DNA of 64,000 nt from Streptomyces indicus (lineage in GTDB: Bacteria > Actinomycetota > Actinomycetes > Streptomycetales > Streptomycetaceae): the NCBI RefSeq assembly GCF_900100315.1, contig NZ_FNFF01000019.1, positions 1 to 64,000 of the forward strand, written 5' to 3'. This document shows positions 53,309 to 61,951 of the stretch, piece after piece. The translations under genes and the position numbers were made by a program. How positions within the stretch are numbered: position 1 is the stretch's first letter; every line of letters starts with the position of its first letter. The notes under the pieces were generated by a model that did not search any database, had not been told where the DNA came from, and saw only the letters and a list, made by a program, of their open reading frames with translations.

Positions 53309-56242
53309 CTAGGCCGCCGCGACCGGGGTGAGCAGCCGCCTGACCTCGTCCGCCTCGGGCGAGCCCAACTCCTCGTAGAGCTCCAGCGCTTCGCGCCAGC
53401 ACGCCGCCGCGCGAACGCTCATGCCCACCCCGGCCAGGGCCCGGCCGAGCACCGTGAGCACGTTGGCCCGTCGCCAGTCGCCGCCGATGTCCTGCTGGGC
53501 CAGCGCCTGTTCGGCGTGGGCGGAGGCCTGGGCGTGCCGGCCGGCGGCCAGATGCGCCTCCGCGATGCGGTAGTGCGCCATCCCGATCCACAGGGACTGG
53601 CGGCTCTCGGTGAACGTCGCGAGGGCGTCCGAGAGTTCCGCGAGCGCCTCCGCTGTGCGTCCGGCGCGGGTCAGGGCCATCCCGAGGGCGTACTTGGCGT
53701 TGGCGATCCGCAGCACCGAGTCCAGCTCGGCGTAGATCCGTACGCCTTCCAGCGCGCGCTCCACCGCGCTGTCGATCTGGTCGAGTTCGAGCTGCACCCG
53801 CGACAGGTTGCAGACCGCGCTCGCCTCGCCGGGCCGATTGCCGTCCGCGCGGAAGGACGCGATGGCCTCGCGCAGATGGCTCTGGGCCTCCTCGTAGCGG
53901 TGCTCGTAGAGCGCGATGATCCCGCGCTGGTTGGGCACCCGGCCCAGCGGCACCGGATCCGAGGCCGCCTGCCCCAGCTGGTATGCGAGCCGCGCCTCGT
54001 CGTCGGAGCGGTGGAACTCGCCGGCCAGGCTGAGCACATGGGCCAGGAAGGTGCGGGCCCGGCCCTCGGCGAGCGCGTCCCCCGCGGCGTGGGCGGCTTC
54101 GACCACCTGGCGTGCGGCGGACTCGTAGCGCCGGGCGTCCACCCGGGACTCCGCGAGATCGGCCGCGGCCATCAGGAGGTCGGCCGCCCGCCGCAGCGTC
54201 CCGCCGCCGGCCAGCTGCTGCACGCAGGCCAGCAGACAGCCCGCTTCGGAGAAGAGCCAGTCGACCGCCTGGGAACGGTCGTCGAACCGCAGGCCCTCGC
54301 GCGCGGTGGGCGCGAGGTGGTCGACCAGCCGGTCACCGGGCCGCTCGATCGCATACACCTGCGCAGCCGTAGACAAATAAAAGTCGAGCAGCCGGGACAG
54401 CGCCGCCCCCCGCTCGCTCGGCGGCTGCTCGTCGCGCTCCGCGCAGGAACGCGCGTAGAGGCGTACGAGGTCGTGGTAGCGGTAGCGGCCCGGCGCCGCC
54501 GATTCGAGCAGCGAGGCGTCGACGAGGGATTCGAGGAGGTCCTCGGCCTCCTCCTCGGGAAGGTCGAGCACGGCCGCGGCGGCCGCGAGGGAGATGTCCG
54601 GGCCGTCCGCGAGGCCGAGCAGCCGGAAGGCGCGGGCCTGGGCGGGCTCCAACTGTCCGTAGCCCAGCTCGAACGTGGCCTTCACCGCGAGGTCGCCGGC
54701 CTGGAGCTCGTCCAGGCGGCGCCGCTCGTCCGCGAGCTTGGCGGCGAGCACCGAGACCGTCCACGTACGACGCGAGGCGAGGCGCGAGGCGGCGACGCGG
54801 ATCGCGAGCGGCAGGAACCCGCAGGCCGCGACCACGTCCAGGGCCGCCTCGCGCTCCGAGGCCACCCGCTCCTCGCCGACGATCCGCGTGAAGAGCTGCA
54901 ACGCCTCCTCGGGAGACATGACATCGAGGTCGACCAGGTGCGCGCCCGGCAGGTCCACCATGCGGTGGCGCGAGGTCACCAGGGCCGCGCAGCCCGCCGT
55001 GCCCGGCAGGAGCGGTCGGACCTGGGCGGCGTCCCTGGCGTTGTCGAGCAGCACGAGCACGCGGCGGCCATCGAGCACCGAGCGGAACAGGGCCGCACGC
55101 TCGTCGAGCGTCTTCGGTATGTCCGCGTCGGCGGTGCCGAGCGCGCGCAGGAAGGCGCCGAGCACCGCCTGCGGCTCGGCGACCCGGGGCCCGGTGCCCT
55201 GGAGGTCGAAGTAGAGCTGCCCGTCGGGGAAGTGCACCCGCGCGGCGTGCGCGACATGCACGGCCAGGGTGGTCTTGCCGACCCCGCCGATGCCCGCGAC
55301 CGCCGAGACGGCCATGACCTGGCCCTCGGCGGAGGCGAGCACGTCACCGAGCTCGGACACGAAGGCACCGCGGCCGGTGAAGTCGGCGACCGTGGCGGGG
55401 AGCTGGGCGGGCCGCACGGGTGCGGCGGCCGGCTCGGCGAGCGGGGCCTCGGGCTCGGCGAGGGCCGGGTCGGCCTGGAGGATCCGCCGGTGCAGCTCCG
55501 TCAGGTCCGGCCGGGGGTCCACCCCCAGCTCCTCGGTGAGCAGGCGCCGCGTGTCGTCGTACACGGCGAGGGCTTCCGCCTGCCGGCCGCTGCGGTACAG
55601 CGCCAGCATGAGCAGTTCGCGCAGCCGCTCGCGCAAGGGGTGCGCGGCCGTGAGGGCGGTGAGCTCGGAGACGGCCTCGGCGTGGCAGCCCTGCTCCAGG
55701 TCCATGTCGAGCCGCGCCTCGAGCAGTTGCAGACCCCACTCGACCAGGCGGGTGCGCTGGGCGTCCGCGTACGGGCCCGGAACGTTGGCCAGCGGCTCCC
55801 CGTCCCACAGGCTGAGCAGCTTGTTGATCAGCGCACGCGCCTGGCACAGATCACCCGCGGCCCGGGCCTTCTCGGCCTCGCCCCACAGCTCCTCGGCGAG
55901 GGCCAGGTCGAGGGCGTCGCGCTCGAAGCGCATCGCGTACCCGCCCGCCTCACTCACCAACGAGTCGGGATCGAGGATCTTCCGCAGCCGCGAGGCATAC
56001 GTCCGCAGCGCGGCCAGCGCCTGCGAGGGCGGCTCCTCGCCCCAGATGCCGTCGATCAGCTCGGCCGCCGTGGCGGTGCGCCCGTGCCGCAGGAGCAGCG
56101 CGGCGAGCAGCGCGCGCTGCTGAGGCGAGCCGGTCGGCAGCGGGTCGCCGCCGCGCCAGGCCCGCACCGGCCCGAGCACGCTGAACTGCAGCGGCGCGGC
56201 TCCCGGACGCCGCTGGGCAGGTACGCGCGGTACGCCGTCCAT
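53309..56242 (-). CDS. AfsR-like SARP regulator with NB-ARC and TPR domains
   Basis: 977 residues. About 15-110 is the winged-helix OmpR/PhoB-type SARP domain (GSPQQRALLAALLLRHGRTAT; GIWGEEPPSQALAALRTYAS). About 115-265 is the bacterial transcriptional activation domain (ending LLTEELGVDPRPDLTELHRR). About 300-600 is an NB-ARC STAND ATPase with P-loop GIGGVGKTTLAVH and Walker B VLVLLDN. TPR-like repeats (about 650-970) follow. AfsR proteins integrate kinase signals to activate antibiotic-linked genes. ATG 56242 follows AGGGGG. It is divergent from the amidohydrolase at 56492, with operator 11 between them. Confidence 0.87.
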   Translation of the reverse strand: MDGVPRVPAQRRPGAAPLQFSVLGPVRAWRGGDPLPTGSPQQRALLAALLLRHGRTATAAELIDGIWGEEPPSQALAALRTYASRLRKILDPDSLVSEAGGYAMRFERDALDLALAEELWGEAEKARAAGDLCQARALINKLLSLWDGEPLANVPGPYADAQRTRLVEWGLQLLEARLDMDLEQGCHAEAVSELTALTAAHPLRERLRELLMLALYRSGRQAEALAVYDDTRRLLTEELGVDPRPDLTELHRRILQADPALAEPEAPLAEPAAAPVRPAQLPATVADFTGRGAFVSELGDVLASAEGQVMAVSAVAGIGGVGKTTLAVHVAHAARVHFPDGQLYFDLQGTGPRVAEPQAVLGAFLRALGTADADIPKTLDERAALFRSVLDGRRVLVLLDNARDAAQVRPLLPGTAGCAALVTSRHRMVDLPGAHLVDLDVMSPEEALQLFTRIVGEERVASEREAALDVVAACGFLPLAIRVAASRLASRRTWTVSVLAAKLADERRRLDELQAGDLAVKATFELGYGQLEPAQARAFRLLGLADGPDISLAAAAAVLDLPEEEAEDLLESLVDASLLESAAPGRYRYHDLVRLYARSCAERDEQPPSERGAALSRLLDFYLSTAAQVYAIERPGDRLVDHLAPTAREGLRFDDRSQAVDWLFSEAGCLLACVQQLAGGGTLRRAADLLMAAADLAESRVDARRYESAARQVVEAAHAAGDALAEGRARTFLAHVLSLAGEFHRSDDEARLAYQLGQAASDPVPLGRVPNQRGIIALYEHRYEEAQSHLREAIASFRADGNRPGEASAVCNLSRVQLELDQIDSAVERALEGVRIYAELDSVLRIANAKYALGMALTRAGRTAEALAELSDALATFTESRQSLWIGMAHYRIAEAHLAAGRHAQASAHAEQALAQQDIGGDWRRANVLTVLGRALAGVGMSVRAAACWREALELYEELGSPEADEVRRLLTPVAAA

Positions 56243-56455
56243 CCTGGTCCCCCTGGCCCCTGTGTTGCCCGACTTGCTCTGTTTCGCCCTGGAAGTGCGG
56301 CAACTCCCGTCGGGCGTACGGGAATCACCCGCCCCAGTTTGCCCTGCGGGCGGCCGTGGCGTCAGGTGCGTGGTGCACCTCTCACGGGGCCCGCGTACGG
56401 CGGGAGGTGCGTGCGGAGGGTCGCGCCCCGGCGAGAACCGGTGCCATCCAGGGAG

Positions 56456-56470
56456 CTGACGATCCGTCAG
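56456..56470. promoter_or_regulatory. Regulon operator 11 (CTGACGATCCGTCAG)
   Basis: Perfect arms, 21 bp upstream of the amidohydrolase start and 213 bp from the divergent AfsR-like start. Confidence 0.85.
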
Positions 56471-56491
56471 ATAGGGGCTACCGTGGTGCAC

Positions 56492-57724
56492 ATGGAGACC
56501 TTCCCGAAGATCATCTCGGTGGACGACCACACGGTTGAGCCCCCCAACGTCTGGCGGGACCGGCTCCCGTCCAAGTACCAGGACATCGGCCCCCGGATCG
56601 TACGAGCGCCCCTGAAGGAAATGACCTTCCTCGGCGGCAAGTTCGCACCGGTGATGGGCGCACCCGGAGACGACGGGCCGATCGGCGACTGGTGGGTCTA
56701 TGAGGACCTGCACCGCCCGCTCACCCGCCTCGACACGGCCGTCGGCTACGACAGGGACGAGATCAAGCTCGAGGTCATCACGTACGAGCAGATGCGGCCC
56801 GGATCCTTCAGCGTGCCCGAGCGCCTGGCGGACATGGACATCAACCACGTCCAGTCGGCCGTCTGCTTCCCGACCTTCCCGCGCTTCTGCGGCCAGACCT
56901 TCACCGAGGCCAAGGACCGCGAGCTCGGACTGCTCGGGGTGCGGGCGTACAACGACTGGATGGTGGAGGAGTGGTGCGGGCCCGACGCGCAGGGCCGCCT
57001 CATCCCGCTCACCCTCATACCGCTCTGGGACGCGCGTCTGGCCGCCGAGGAGGTCCGGCGCAACGCGGCCCGCGGGGTCCGGGCGGTCGCCTTCTCCGAG
57101 ATACCCCCGCACCTGGGCCTGCCCTCGATCCACACCGACGAGTGGGACCCGTTCCTGGAGGCGTGCAACGAGACCGGCACGGTCATCGCGATGCACATCG
57201 GCTCCTCCTCGAAGATGCCCTCGACCTCCGCGGACGCCCCGCCGGCCGTCGGCTCCACCATCACCTTCGCCAACTGCTGCTTCTCGATGGTCGACTGGCT
57301 GATGAGCGGCAAGTTCGAGCGCTTCCCGAACCTGAAGATCATGTACGCCGAGGGCCAGATCGGCTGGATCCCGTACATCCTGGAACGCGCCGACGTGGTC
57401 TGGGAGGAGAACCGCGCCTGGGGCGGGGTGGCGGACAAGGTCCACCGCCCGCCGTCCGAGCTCTTCGCCGAGCACGTCTACGGCTGCTTCTTCGACGACG
57501 CCTTCGGCCTGAAGAACCTGGATGCGATCGGCGTCAAGAACGTCCTGTACGAGACGGACTACCCGCACTCCGACTCCACCTGGCCCAAGTCCAAGGAGGT
57601 CGGCGAGTCCCAGATGGGCCACCTGCCGCCGGACGTCGTGGACCAGCTGGTACGGCGCAACGCGATCGACCTCCTCGGCCTCACGGAGGACGGGTTGTGG
57701 GGTCCTTCGGCGCCCAAGGCGTGA
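56492..57724 (+). CDS. Amidohydrolase-2 family metal-dependent hydrolase (paralogue of 8391)
   Basis: 410 residues. It shares the architecture and many blocks with the protein at 8391: ISVDDHTVEPP, CFPTFPRFCGQTF, MHIGSSSKMP and YETDYPHSDSTWP. Because both copies carry the regulon operator, they may act on two successive or similar intermediates, or form a mixed oligomer. ATG 56492 is used; GTG 56486 is two codons earlier. An open frame extends far upstream but has no coding character there. Confidence 0.85.
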   Translation: METFPKIISVDDHTVEPPNVWRDRLPSKYQDIGPRIVRAPLKEMTFLGGKFAPVMGAPGDDGPIGDWWVYEDLHRPLTRLDTAVGYDRDEIKLEVITYEQMRPGSFSVPERLADMDINHVQSAVCFPTFPRFCGQTFTEAKDRELGLLGVRAYNDWMVEEWCGPDAQGRLIPLTLIPLWDARLAAEEVRRNAARGVRAVAFSEIPPHLGLPSIHTDEWDPFLEACNETGTVIAMHIGSSSKMPSTSADAPPAVGSTITFANCCFSMVDWLMSGKFERFPNLKIMYAEGQIGWIPYILERADVVWEENRAWGGVADKVHRPPSELFAEHVYGCFFDDAFGLKNLDAIGVKNVLYETDYPHSDSTWPKSKEVGESQMGHLPPDVVDQLVRRNAIDLLGLTEDGLWGPSAPKA

Positions 57725-58081
57725 GCGCTTCGGTCGGGTGTGCCTGTCCTGGTCGGGCGTGCCTGTCGTGGTCGGGTGTGTCCGACCGGACGGGCGCGCC
57801 CGGCTCTGGTCGGGCGTGATCGCTTCGGTGCGGCGCGATCCACTGGCCGGGCGTGATCGCACCGGCTCGGCTCGGCGCGGTGCGATCGATCGGCCGGGCA
57901 TGATCGCTCCGGCCCGGCCCGGCGCGGCGCGATCGACCGGCCAGGCGTGGCCGATCGTCCGCGCCTGCCCGCTCAGGCCGTGCGGACCGCTCCAGCCGTG
58001 CGGACCGCTCAAGCTGAGCGTGCCCGCGCGTGCCCGCACAGCCCGCGCGTGATCCCCGCCCCGGCAGGGGAGAACCTCCGC
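57725..58081. repeat. Degenerate tandem repeats between amidohydrolase and thioesterase genes
   Basis: 357 bp with no gene. It starts with GGTCGGGCGTGCCTGTCGTG-like units of about 17 bp, then longer units of GGCCGGGCATGATCGCTCCGG/GGCGCGGCGCGATCGA type repeating roughly every 60 bp, and ends with CCGTGCGGACCGCTCCAG twice. No regulon operator was found. Confidence 0.72.
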
Positions 58082-58495
58082 ATGACTCTCACCCCTGCCG
58101 AGGCCGAGAAGATCCTCGCCGTCAACTTCGCGCCCTGGGTGCTCGATCTGGGCCTCACCGTCGTCGGGACCGGTGACCTGAGTGCCGTGCTGCGGCTGCC
58201 GTGGTCCGCGCGGCTGGCCCGCGAGGGCGGCGGGCTCTCGGGGCAGGCGCTGATGGCGGCCGCGGACACGGCGACCGTCATCGCCGTGTCCGCGGCACGC
58301 GGCGGCTTCGTGCCGATGACCACGGTCCAGCAGTCCACCACCTTCCAGCGCGCGGTCCTCGACGCGGACGTGCTCGTCGAGGCCCGCCTCACCAAGCTCG
58401 GCCGCAGGATGGCCTTCGCCGACATCGAGATGAGGGCCGAGGGCGCGACGGAGCCGGCGGCCCGGGCGAGCACGGTGTACGCGTTGCTGGGCTGA
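58082..58495 (+). CDS. PaaI-type hotdog thioesterase
   Basis: 137 residues. The single hotdog domain shows GLSGQALMAAADTATVIAVS and TTVQQSTTFQRAVLDADVLV, typical of PaaI/YbgC-like acyl-CoA thioesterases, with the catalytic Asp probably in AAADTA. It could release CoA from dead-end thioesters. ATG 58082 follows AGGGGAGAAC. It sits between the second amidohydrolase and the first LLM gene. Confidence 0.82.
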   Translation: MTLTPAEAEKILAVNFAPWVLDLGLTVVGTGDLSAVLRLPWSARLAREGGGLSGQALMAAADTATVIAVSAARGGFVPMTTVQQSTTFQRAVLDADVLVEARLTKLGRRMAFADIEMRAEGATEPAARASTVYALLG

Positions 58496-58563
58496 GCACG
58501 GGTGCGCGGTGCGCCGTCGCCCGCCCGTACCCACCGGTCGGCCCGCCCCTCCGCACCCCTTGC

Positions 58564-58578
58564 CTGATGCACCGTCAG
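58564..58578. promoter_or_regulatory. Regulon operator 12 (CTGATGCACCGTCAG)
   Basis: One arm imperfect. First of two operators upstream of the LLM gene; 41 bp centre to centre from operator 13. Confidence 0.75.
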
Positions 58579-58604
58579 GTACCACGATGTGCCGGTACCT
58601 GGAT

Positions 58605-58619
58605 ATGACGGTTCGTCAG
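58605..58619. promoter_or_regulatory. Regulon operator 13 (ATGACGGTTCGTCAG)
   Basis: Perfect inner arms, 16 bp before the ATG at 58636. Confidence 0.83.
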
Positions 58620-58635
58620 ATTAGGGGTGTGCGGC

Positions 58636-59577
58636 ATGACGTACGAGCAGGGGCGGCTGGTGTACGGGATGCAGTTGCCCATTCAGGCACAGAGTGCCCT
58701 CTTCGCCGAGCCGTGGGAGGCGGACGCCGGGCCCGCGGACCTCGTCGAGATCGCGCGCACCGCCGACCGCGCCGGGTTCGACTACATCGCCAACTGCGAC
58801 CACGTCGCCATTCCGCGGCGTCTCGCCGACGCCATGCGCACCACCTGGTACGACCCGGTCGCCACGCTCTCCTACCTCGCCGCCGTCACCGAGCGCGTCA
58901 AGCTGCTCAGCCATGTCGCGATTGTCGGGCTGCGGCACCCGCTGGCCACGGCGAAGGCGTACGCCACCGTCGACCATCTCTCCGGCGGCCGGCTGATCCT
59001 CGGGGTCGGGGCCGGACATGTGGAGGAGGAGTTCCAGGCACTCGGCGCCGACTTCGCCGGGCGCGGGCGCGTTCTGGACGAGACGGTGGACGCGCTCAAG
59101 GCGGCCCTCGGCCAGGAGGAGTACCCCGAACACCACGGTGAGCGCTATCAGTTCAGCGGTCTCGGCCAGTGTCCGCGCCCGGCCCAGGAGCGGGTGCCGA
59201 TCTGGGTGGGCGGCTCCTCGAAGGCCGCGATGCGGCGCGCGGCGGAGCGCGGGGACGGGTGGTTGCCGCAGGGCGACCCGCGGACGAAACTCCCGGCGAA
59301 AATCGCCGAGTTGCGGCGGATGCGCGAGGCGGCGGGGGTCGAGGCGCCGCTCGTCGTCGGCGCCATCACCGAACCCCTCTACATCGGCGACCCCGGATTC
59401 GACGCCGGACCCTGGACGGTCAGCGGGAAGGCGGAGGCGATCGCCGAATCGCTGCGCGCGTACGGGGCGATGGGGGTCCAGCAGATCCAGATCCGTTTCC
59501 CGAACCGCAGCCTGACCGAACTCACCGACCAGATGGCCGCCTTCGGCGCCGAGGTCGCCCCGCTCCTCAACGACTGA
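58636..59577 (+). CDS. LLM-class flavin/F420-dependent oxidoreductase
   Basis: 313-residue luciferase-like TIM barrel. ADRAGFDYIANCDHV near 40, ERVKLLSHVAIVGLRHPLATAKAYATVDHLSGGRLILGVG near 85-120 (in parts) and GGSSKAAMRRAAERGDGWLP near 195. Family members are FMNH2- or F420-dependent monooxygenases or dehydrogenases. ATG 58636 is favoured, with AGGGG 9 bp upstream; GTG 58627 is possible. Two operators precede it. Confidence 0.83.
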   Translation: MTYEQGRLVYGMQLPIQAQSALFAEPWEADAGPADLVEIARTADRAGFDYIANCDHVAIPRRLADAMRTTWYDPVATLSYLAAVTERVKLLSHVAIVGLRHPLATAKAYATVDHLSGGRLILGVGAGHVEEEFQALGADFAGRGRVLDETVDALKAALGQEEYPEHHGERYQFSGLGQCPRPAQERVPIWVGGSSKAAMRRAAERGDGWLPQGDPRTKLPAKIAELRRMREAAGVEAPLVVGAITEPLYIGDPGFDAGPWTVSGKAEAIAESLRAYGAMGVQQIQIRFPNRSLTELTDQMAAFGAEVAPLLND

Positions 59578-59582
59578 GTCCT

Positions 59583-59670
59583 CAGCGACAGACGCGGCGA
59601 CTAAGTCCTCAGCGACCGACCCCTCAGCGACCGACCCCTCAGCGCCTGAGCCCTCAACGCCTGACCGACC
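59583..59670. repeat. Short direct repeats
   Basis: CCTCAGCGACCGACC and close variants (CCTCAGCGACAGACG, CCTCAGCGCCTGAGC, CCTCAACGCCTGACC) occur about six times between the LLM and SDR genes, with a period of about 15 bp for the central copies. Confidence 0.75.
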
Positions 59671-59700
59671 CCGCACCCCATCCACTCAAGGAGACCCCAC

Positions 59701-60483
59701 ATGGGCAAGCTCGACGGACGTGTCGTCCTCATCACCGGTGCCGCGCGCGGCCAGGGCGAGCAGGAGGCCCGGCTCTTCGCGGCGGAGGGCGCGCAGGTCG
59801 TCCTCGCCGACGTGCTCGACGAGCAGGGCGAGGCGGTCGCGAAGGAGATCGGCGACAGCGCGGTGTACGTGCACCTCGACGTGAGCCGGGAGGACCAGTG
59901 GGCCGCCGCGGCCGAGCGGGCCAAGGAGGCCTTCGGTAAGGTGGACGGGCTGGTCAACAACGCGGGCATCCTCCGCTTCAACGCCCTCGTCGACACCCCG
60001 CTCGAGGAGTTCATGACGGTCGTCCAGGTCAACCAGGTCGGCGCCTTCCTGGGCATCAAGACCATCGCGCCCCTGATCGGCGAGGCGGGCGGCGGCACCA
60101 TCGTGAACACCGCCTCCTACACCGGCCTGACCGGCATGGGCGCGGTGGGCACGTATGCCGCGACCAAGCACGCCATCGTCGGGCTCACCCGCGTCGCCGC
60201 CCTTGAGCTCGCCGGCATGAACATCCGCGTCAACGCGGTCTGCCCCGGCGCCATCGACACCCCGATGTCCAACCCCGCCCAGCTCGACCCGGACGTGGAC
60301 CAGGAGGAGATGAGCGCGGCGCTCGACGAGCTCTACCGCAAGCTCGTGCCGCTCGGCCGCGTGGGCAAGGCGAAGGAGGTGGCCGACCTGGCGCTGTTCC
60401 TGTCCGGTCCCGACTCCTCGTACATCACCGGCCAGCCCTTCGTGGTCGACGGCGGCTGGCTCGCGGGCGTCAGCGTGATCTGA
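59701..60483 (+). CDS. Short-chain dehydrogenase (3alpha/20beta-hydroxysteroid dehydrogenase-like)
   Basis: 260 residues. ITGAARGQGEQEARLFAAEG near 9, VNNAGILRF near 88, Ser in NTASYTGLTG near 140 and Tyr-x3-Lys in GTYAATKHA near 153. The GQGE glycine motif and ASYTGLTG segment are typical of the 3alpha/20beta-HSD subgroup. Oxidation of a ring or side-chain hydroxyl is likely. ATG 59701 follows AAGGAG. It probably belongs to the operon that starts with the LLM gene. Confidence 0.85.
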   Translation: MGKLDGRVVLITGAARGQGEQEARLFAAEGAQVVLADVLDEQGEAVAKEIGDSAVYVHLDVSREDQWAAAAERAKEAFGKVDGLVNNAGILRFNALVDTPLEEFMTVVQVNQVGAFLGIKTIAPLIGEAGGGTIVNTASYTGLTGMGAVGTYAATKHAIVGLTRVAALELAGMNIRVNAVCPGAIDTPMSNPAQLDPDVDQEEMSAALDELYRKLVPLGRVGKAKEVADLALFLSGPDSSYITGQPFVVDGGWLAGVSVI

Positions 60484-60500
60484 CCGCCCCTGCCCCATCC

Positions 60501-60515
60501 CTGACGGGCCGTCAG
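60501..60515. promoter_or_regulatory. Regulon operator 14 (CTGACGGGCCGTCAG)
   Basis: Perfect arms. First of two upstream of the second LLM gene; 59 bp centre to centre from operator 15. A TTGACG at 60518-60523 just after it may be a -35 box. Confidence 0.84.
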
Positions 60516-60559
60516 TATTGACGGTCCGGTCGGGGGGTGGAACAGTCGGAGCATTCGAT

Positions 60560-60574
60560 CTGACGGTTCGTCAG
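60560..60574. promoter_or_regulatory. Regulon operator 15 (CTGACGGTTCGTCAG)
   Basis: Perfect arms in the extended context GATCTGACG...CGTCAGAAAC. Located 37 bp before the GTG start at 60612. Confidence 0.86.
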
Positions 60575-60611
60575 AAACCGAGGCCGGACCGATTGAGGAC
60601 GGTGAACCTCC

Positions 60612-61733
60612 GTGGAATTCGGGATATTCGTGCAGGGCTACGTGCCCGACCCCCGACGCGCCGTGGACCCGCAGGCCGAGCACCACGCCCTGATCGACGA
60701 GACCGAGTACGTGATCCAGGCGGACAAGTCCGGCTTCAAGTACGCCTGGGCCTCCGAGCACCACTTCCTGGAGCAGTACTCGCACCTGTCGGCCAACGAG
60801 GTCTTCCTCGGCTATCTCGCCCACGCGACGGAGCGCATCCACCTCGGCTCCGGCATCTTCAACCCGCTCGCGGCCGTCAACCACCCGGTGAAGGTCGCCG
60901 AGAAGGTCGCCATGCTCGACCATCTCTCCGAGGGCCGCTTCGAGTTCGGCACGGGCCGCGGCGCCGGCAGCCACGAGATCCTCGGCTTCCTGCCCGGCAT
61001 CGACGACATGAACGCCACCAAGGAGATGTGGGAGGAGACCATCGCGGAGTTCCCCAAGATGTTCCTCCAGGAGGAGTACGAGGGGTTCCAGGGCAAGCAC
61101 TGGTCGCTGCCGCCGCGCAAGGTCTTCCCCAAGCCGTACGGGAAGTCGCACCCCGCGATGTGGTACGCGGCGGGCTCCCCCTCCTCGTACGCGATGGCGG
61201 CGAAGAAGGGGCTCGGGGTCCTCGGCTTCAGCGTGCAGCGCGTGCAGGACATGGAGTGGGTCCTGGAGCAGTACAAGGGCGCCATCACGGAGGCGGAACC
61301 GGTCGGCGGCTTCGTCAACGACAACGTGATGGTGACGACCACCGCCATCTGCGCCGAGACCCACGACGAGGCCGTGCGGATCGCCGTGAACAGCGGCCTC
61401 AACCGGCTCCAGTCCCTCGTCTTCTACTACCACGACACCTTCCCCAAGCCCGAAGGCCTGCCCGTCTGGCCGGAGATGCTGCCCGAGTTCAACGAGGAGA
61501 TCGTCGAACTCCTCATCCAGGAAGAGCTGCTGGTCTGCGGCGACCCCGACGAGGTGCTCGCCCAGTGCAAGCGCTGGGAGCAGGCCGGCGCCGATCAGCT
61601 GAGCTTCGGCATCCCGGTCGGGGTGGCCAAGGAGGACGTGCTGACCACGCTGAAACTCGTCGGCGAGCACGTGATCCCGAAGATCGACACCGATCCGGTG
61701 CACCGCACCACGAGGTTCCGGCAGGCGGCCTGA
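60612..61733 (+). CDS. LLM-class flavin-dependent monooxygenase
   Basis: 373 residues, bacterial luciferase-like. EFGIFVQGYVPDPRR at the N-terminus, YAWASEHHFLEQYSHLSAN near 55 (the EHHF motif common to luciferase-like FMN enzymes), FGTGRGAGSHEILGF near 115 and AGADQLSFGIPVG near 335. It is probably FMNH2-dependent and could insert oxygen with the flavin reductase at 24097 as electron supplier. GTG 60612. Only weakly similar to the LLM protein at 58636. Confidence 0.84.
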   Translation: MEFGIFVQGYVPDPRRAVDPQAEHHALIDETEYVIQADKSGFKYAWASEHHFLEQYSHLSANEVFLGYLAHATERIHLGSGIFNPLAAVNHPVKVAEKVAMLDHLSEGRFEFGTGRGAGSHEILGFLPGIDDMNATKEMWEETIAEFPKMFLQEEYEGFQGKHWSLPPRKVFPKPYGKSHPAMWYAAGSPSSYAMAAKKGLGVLGFSVQRVQDMEWVLEQYKGAITEAEPVGGFVNDNVMVTTTAICAETHDEAVRIAVNSGLNRLQSLVFYYHDTFPKPEGLPVWPEMLPEFNEEIVELLIQEELLVCGDPDEVLAQCKRWEQAGADQLSFGIPVGVAKEDVLTTLKLVGEHVIPKIDTDPVHRTTRFRQAA

Positions 61734-61791
61734 GCGCCGCCGCCCGGGAGCGGGGCCGTGCGTCTTCCCGGACCGCACCGCCCCGTACGGA

Positions 61792-61843
61792 CCCGGCCGG
61801 GTCCCCGCACGGTGGCGGCCACACCGTGCGGGACCCGGCCGGG
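61792..61843. terminator. Strong terminator hairpin
   Basis: A 22-bp stem with a single bulged C (left arm CCCGGCCGGGTCCCCGCAC..., right arm ...GTGCGGGACCCGGCCGGG) and a 7-base loop, 58 bp after the LLM stop. It separates the LLM transcript from the downstream amidohydrolase gene. Confidence 0.85.
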
Positions 61844-61951
61844 ACACAGCCACGTATGCACCACCGCCGCGTACGCGTGACCGCGACGTCTGTGTCACGC
61901 CAACGACCCCCACGTACAAGGAACAACGCACCGCACCCGAAGGGAACCGTC

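Noticed and set aside
54370..54386. TTA (bldA-dependent) codon in the AfsR-like gene
   Set aside because: The TTA string spans TTT-TAT and is not in frame.
53168..56491. Long plus-strand open frame continuing upstream from the amidohydrolase at 56492
   Set aside because: It is antisense to the AfsR-like gene, has Arg/Gly-rich random composition and no ribosome-binding site; only the part from 56492 has family motifs.
60518..60533. TTGACGGTCCGGTCGG as a third operator before the second LLM gene
   Set aside because: The right arm does not match; TTGACG is better read as a -35 box.
60518..61951. Plus-strand open frame extending upstream from the amidohydrolase-3 gene
   Set aside because: It overlaps the LLM gene at 60612 in another frame and crosses a strong terminator; protein features begin at 61952.
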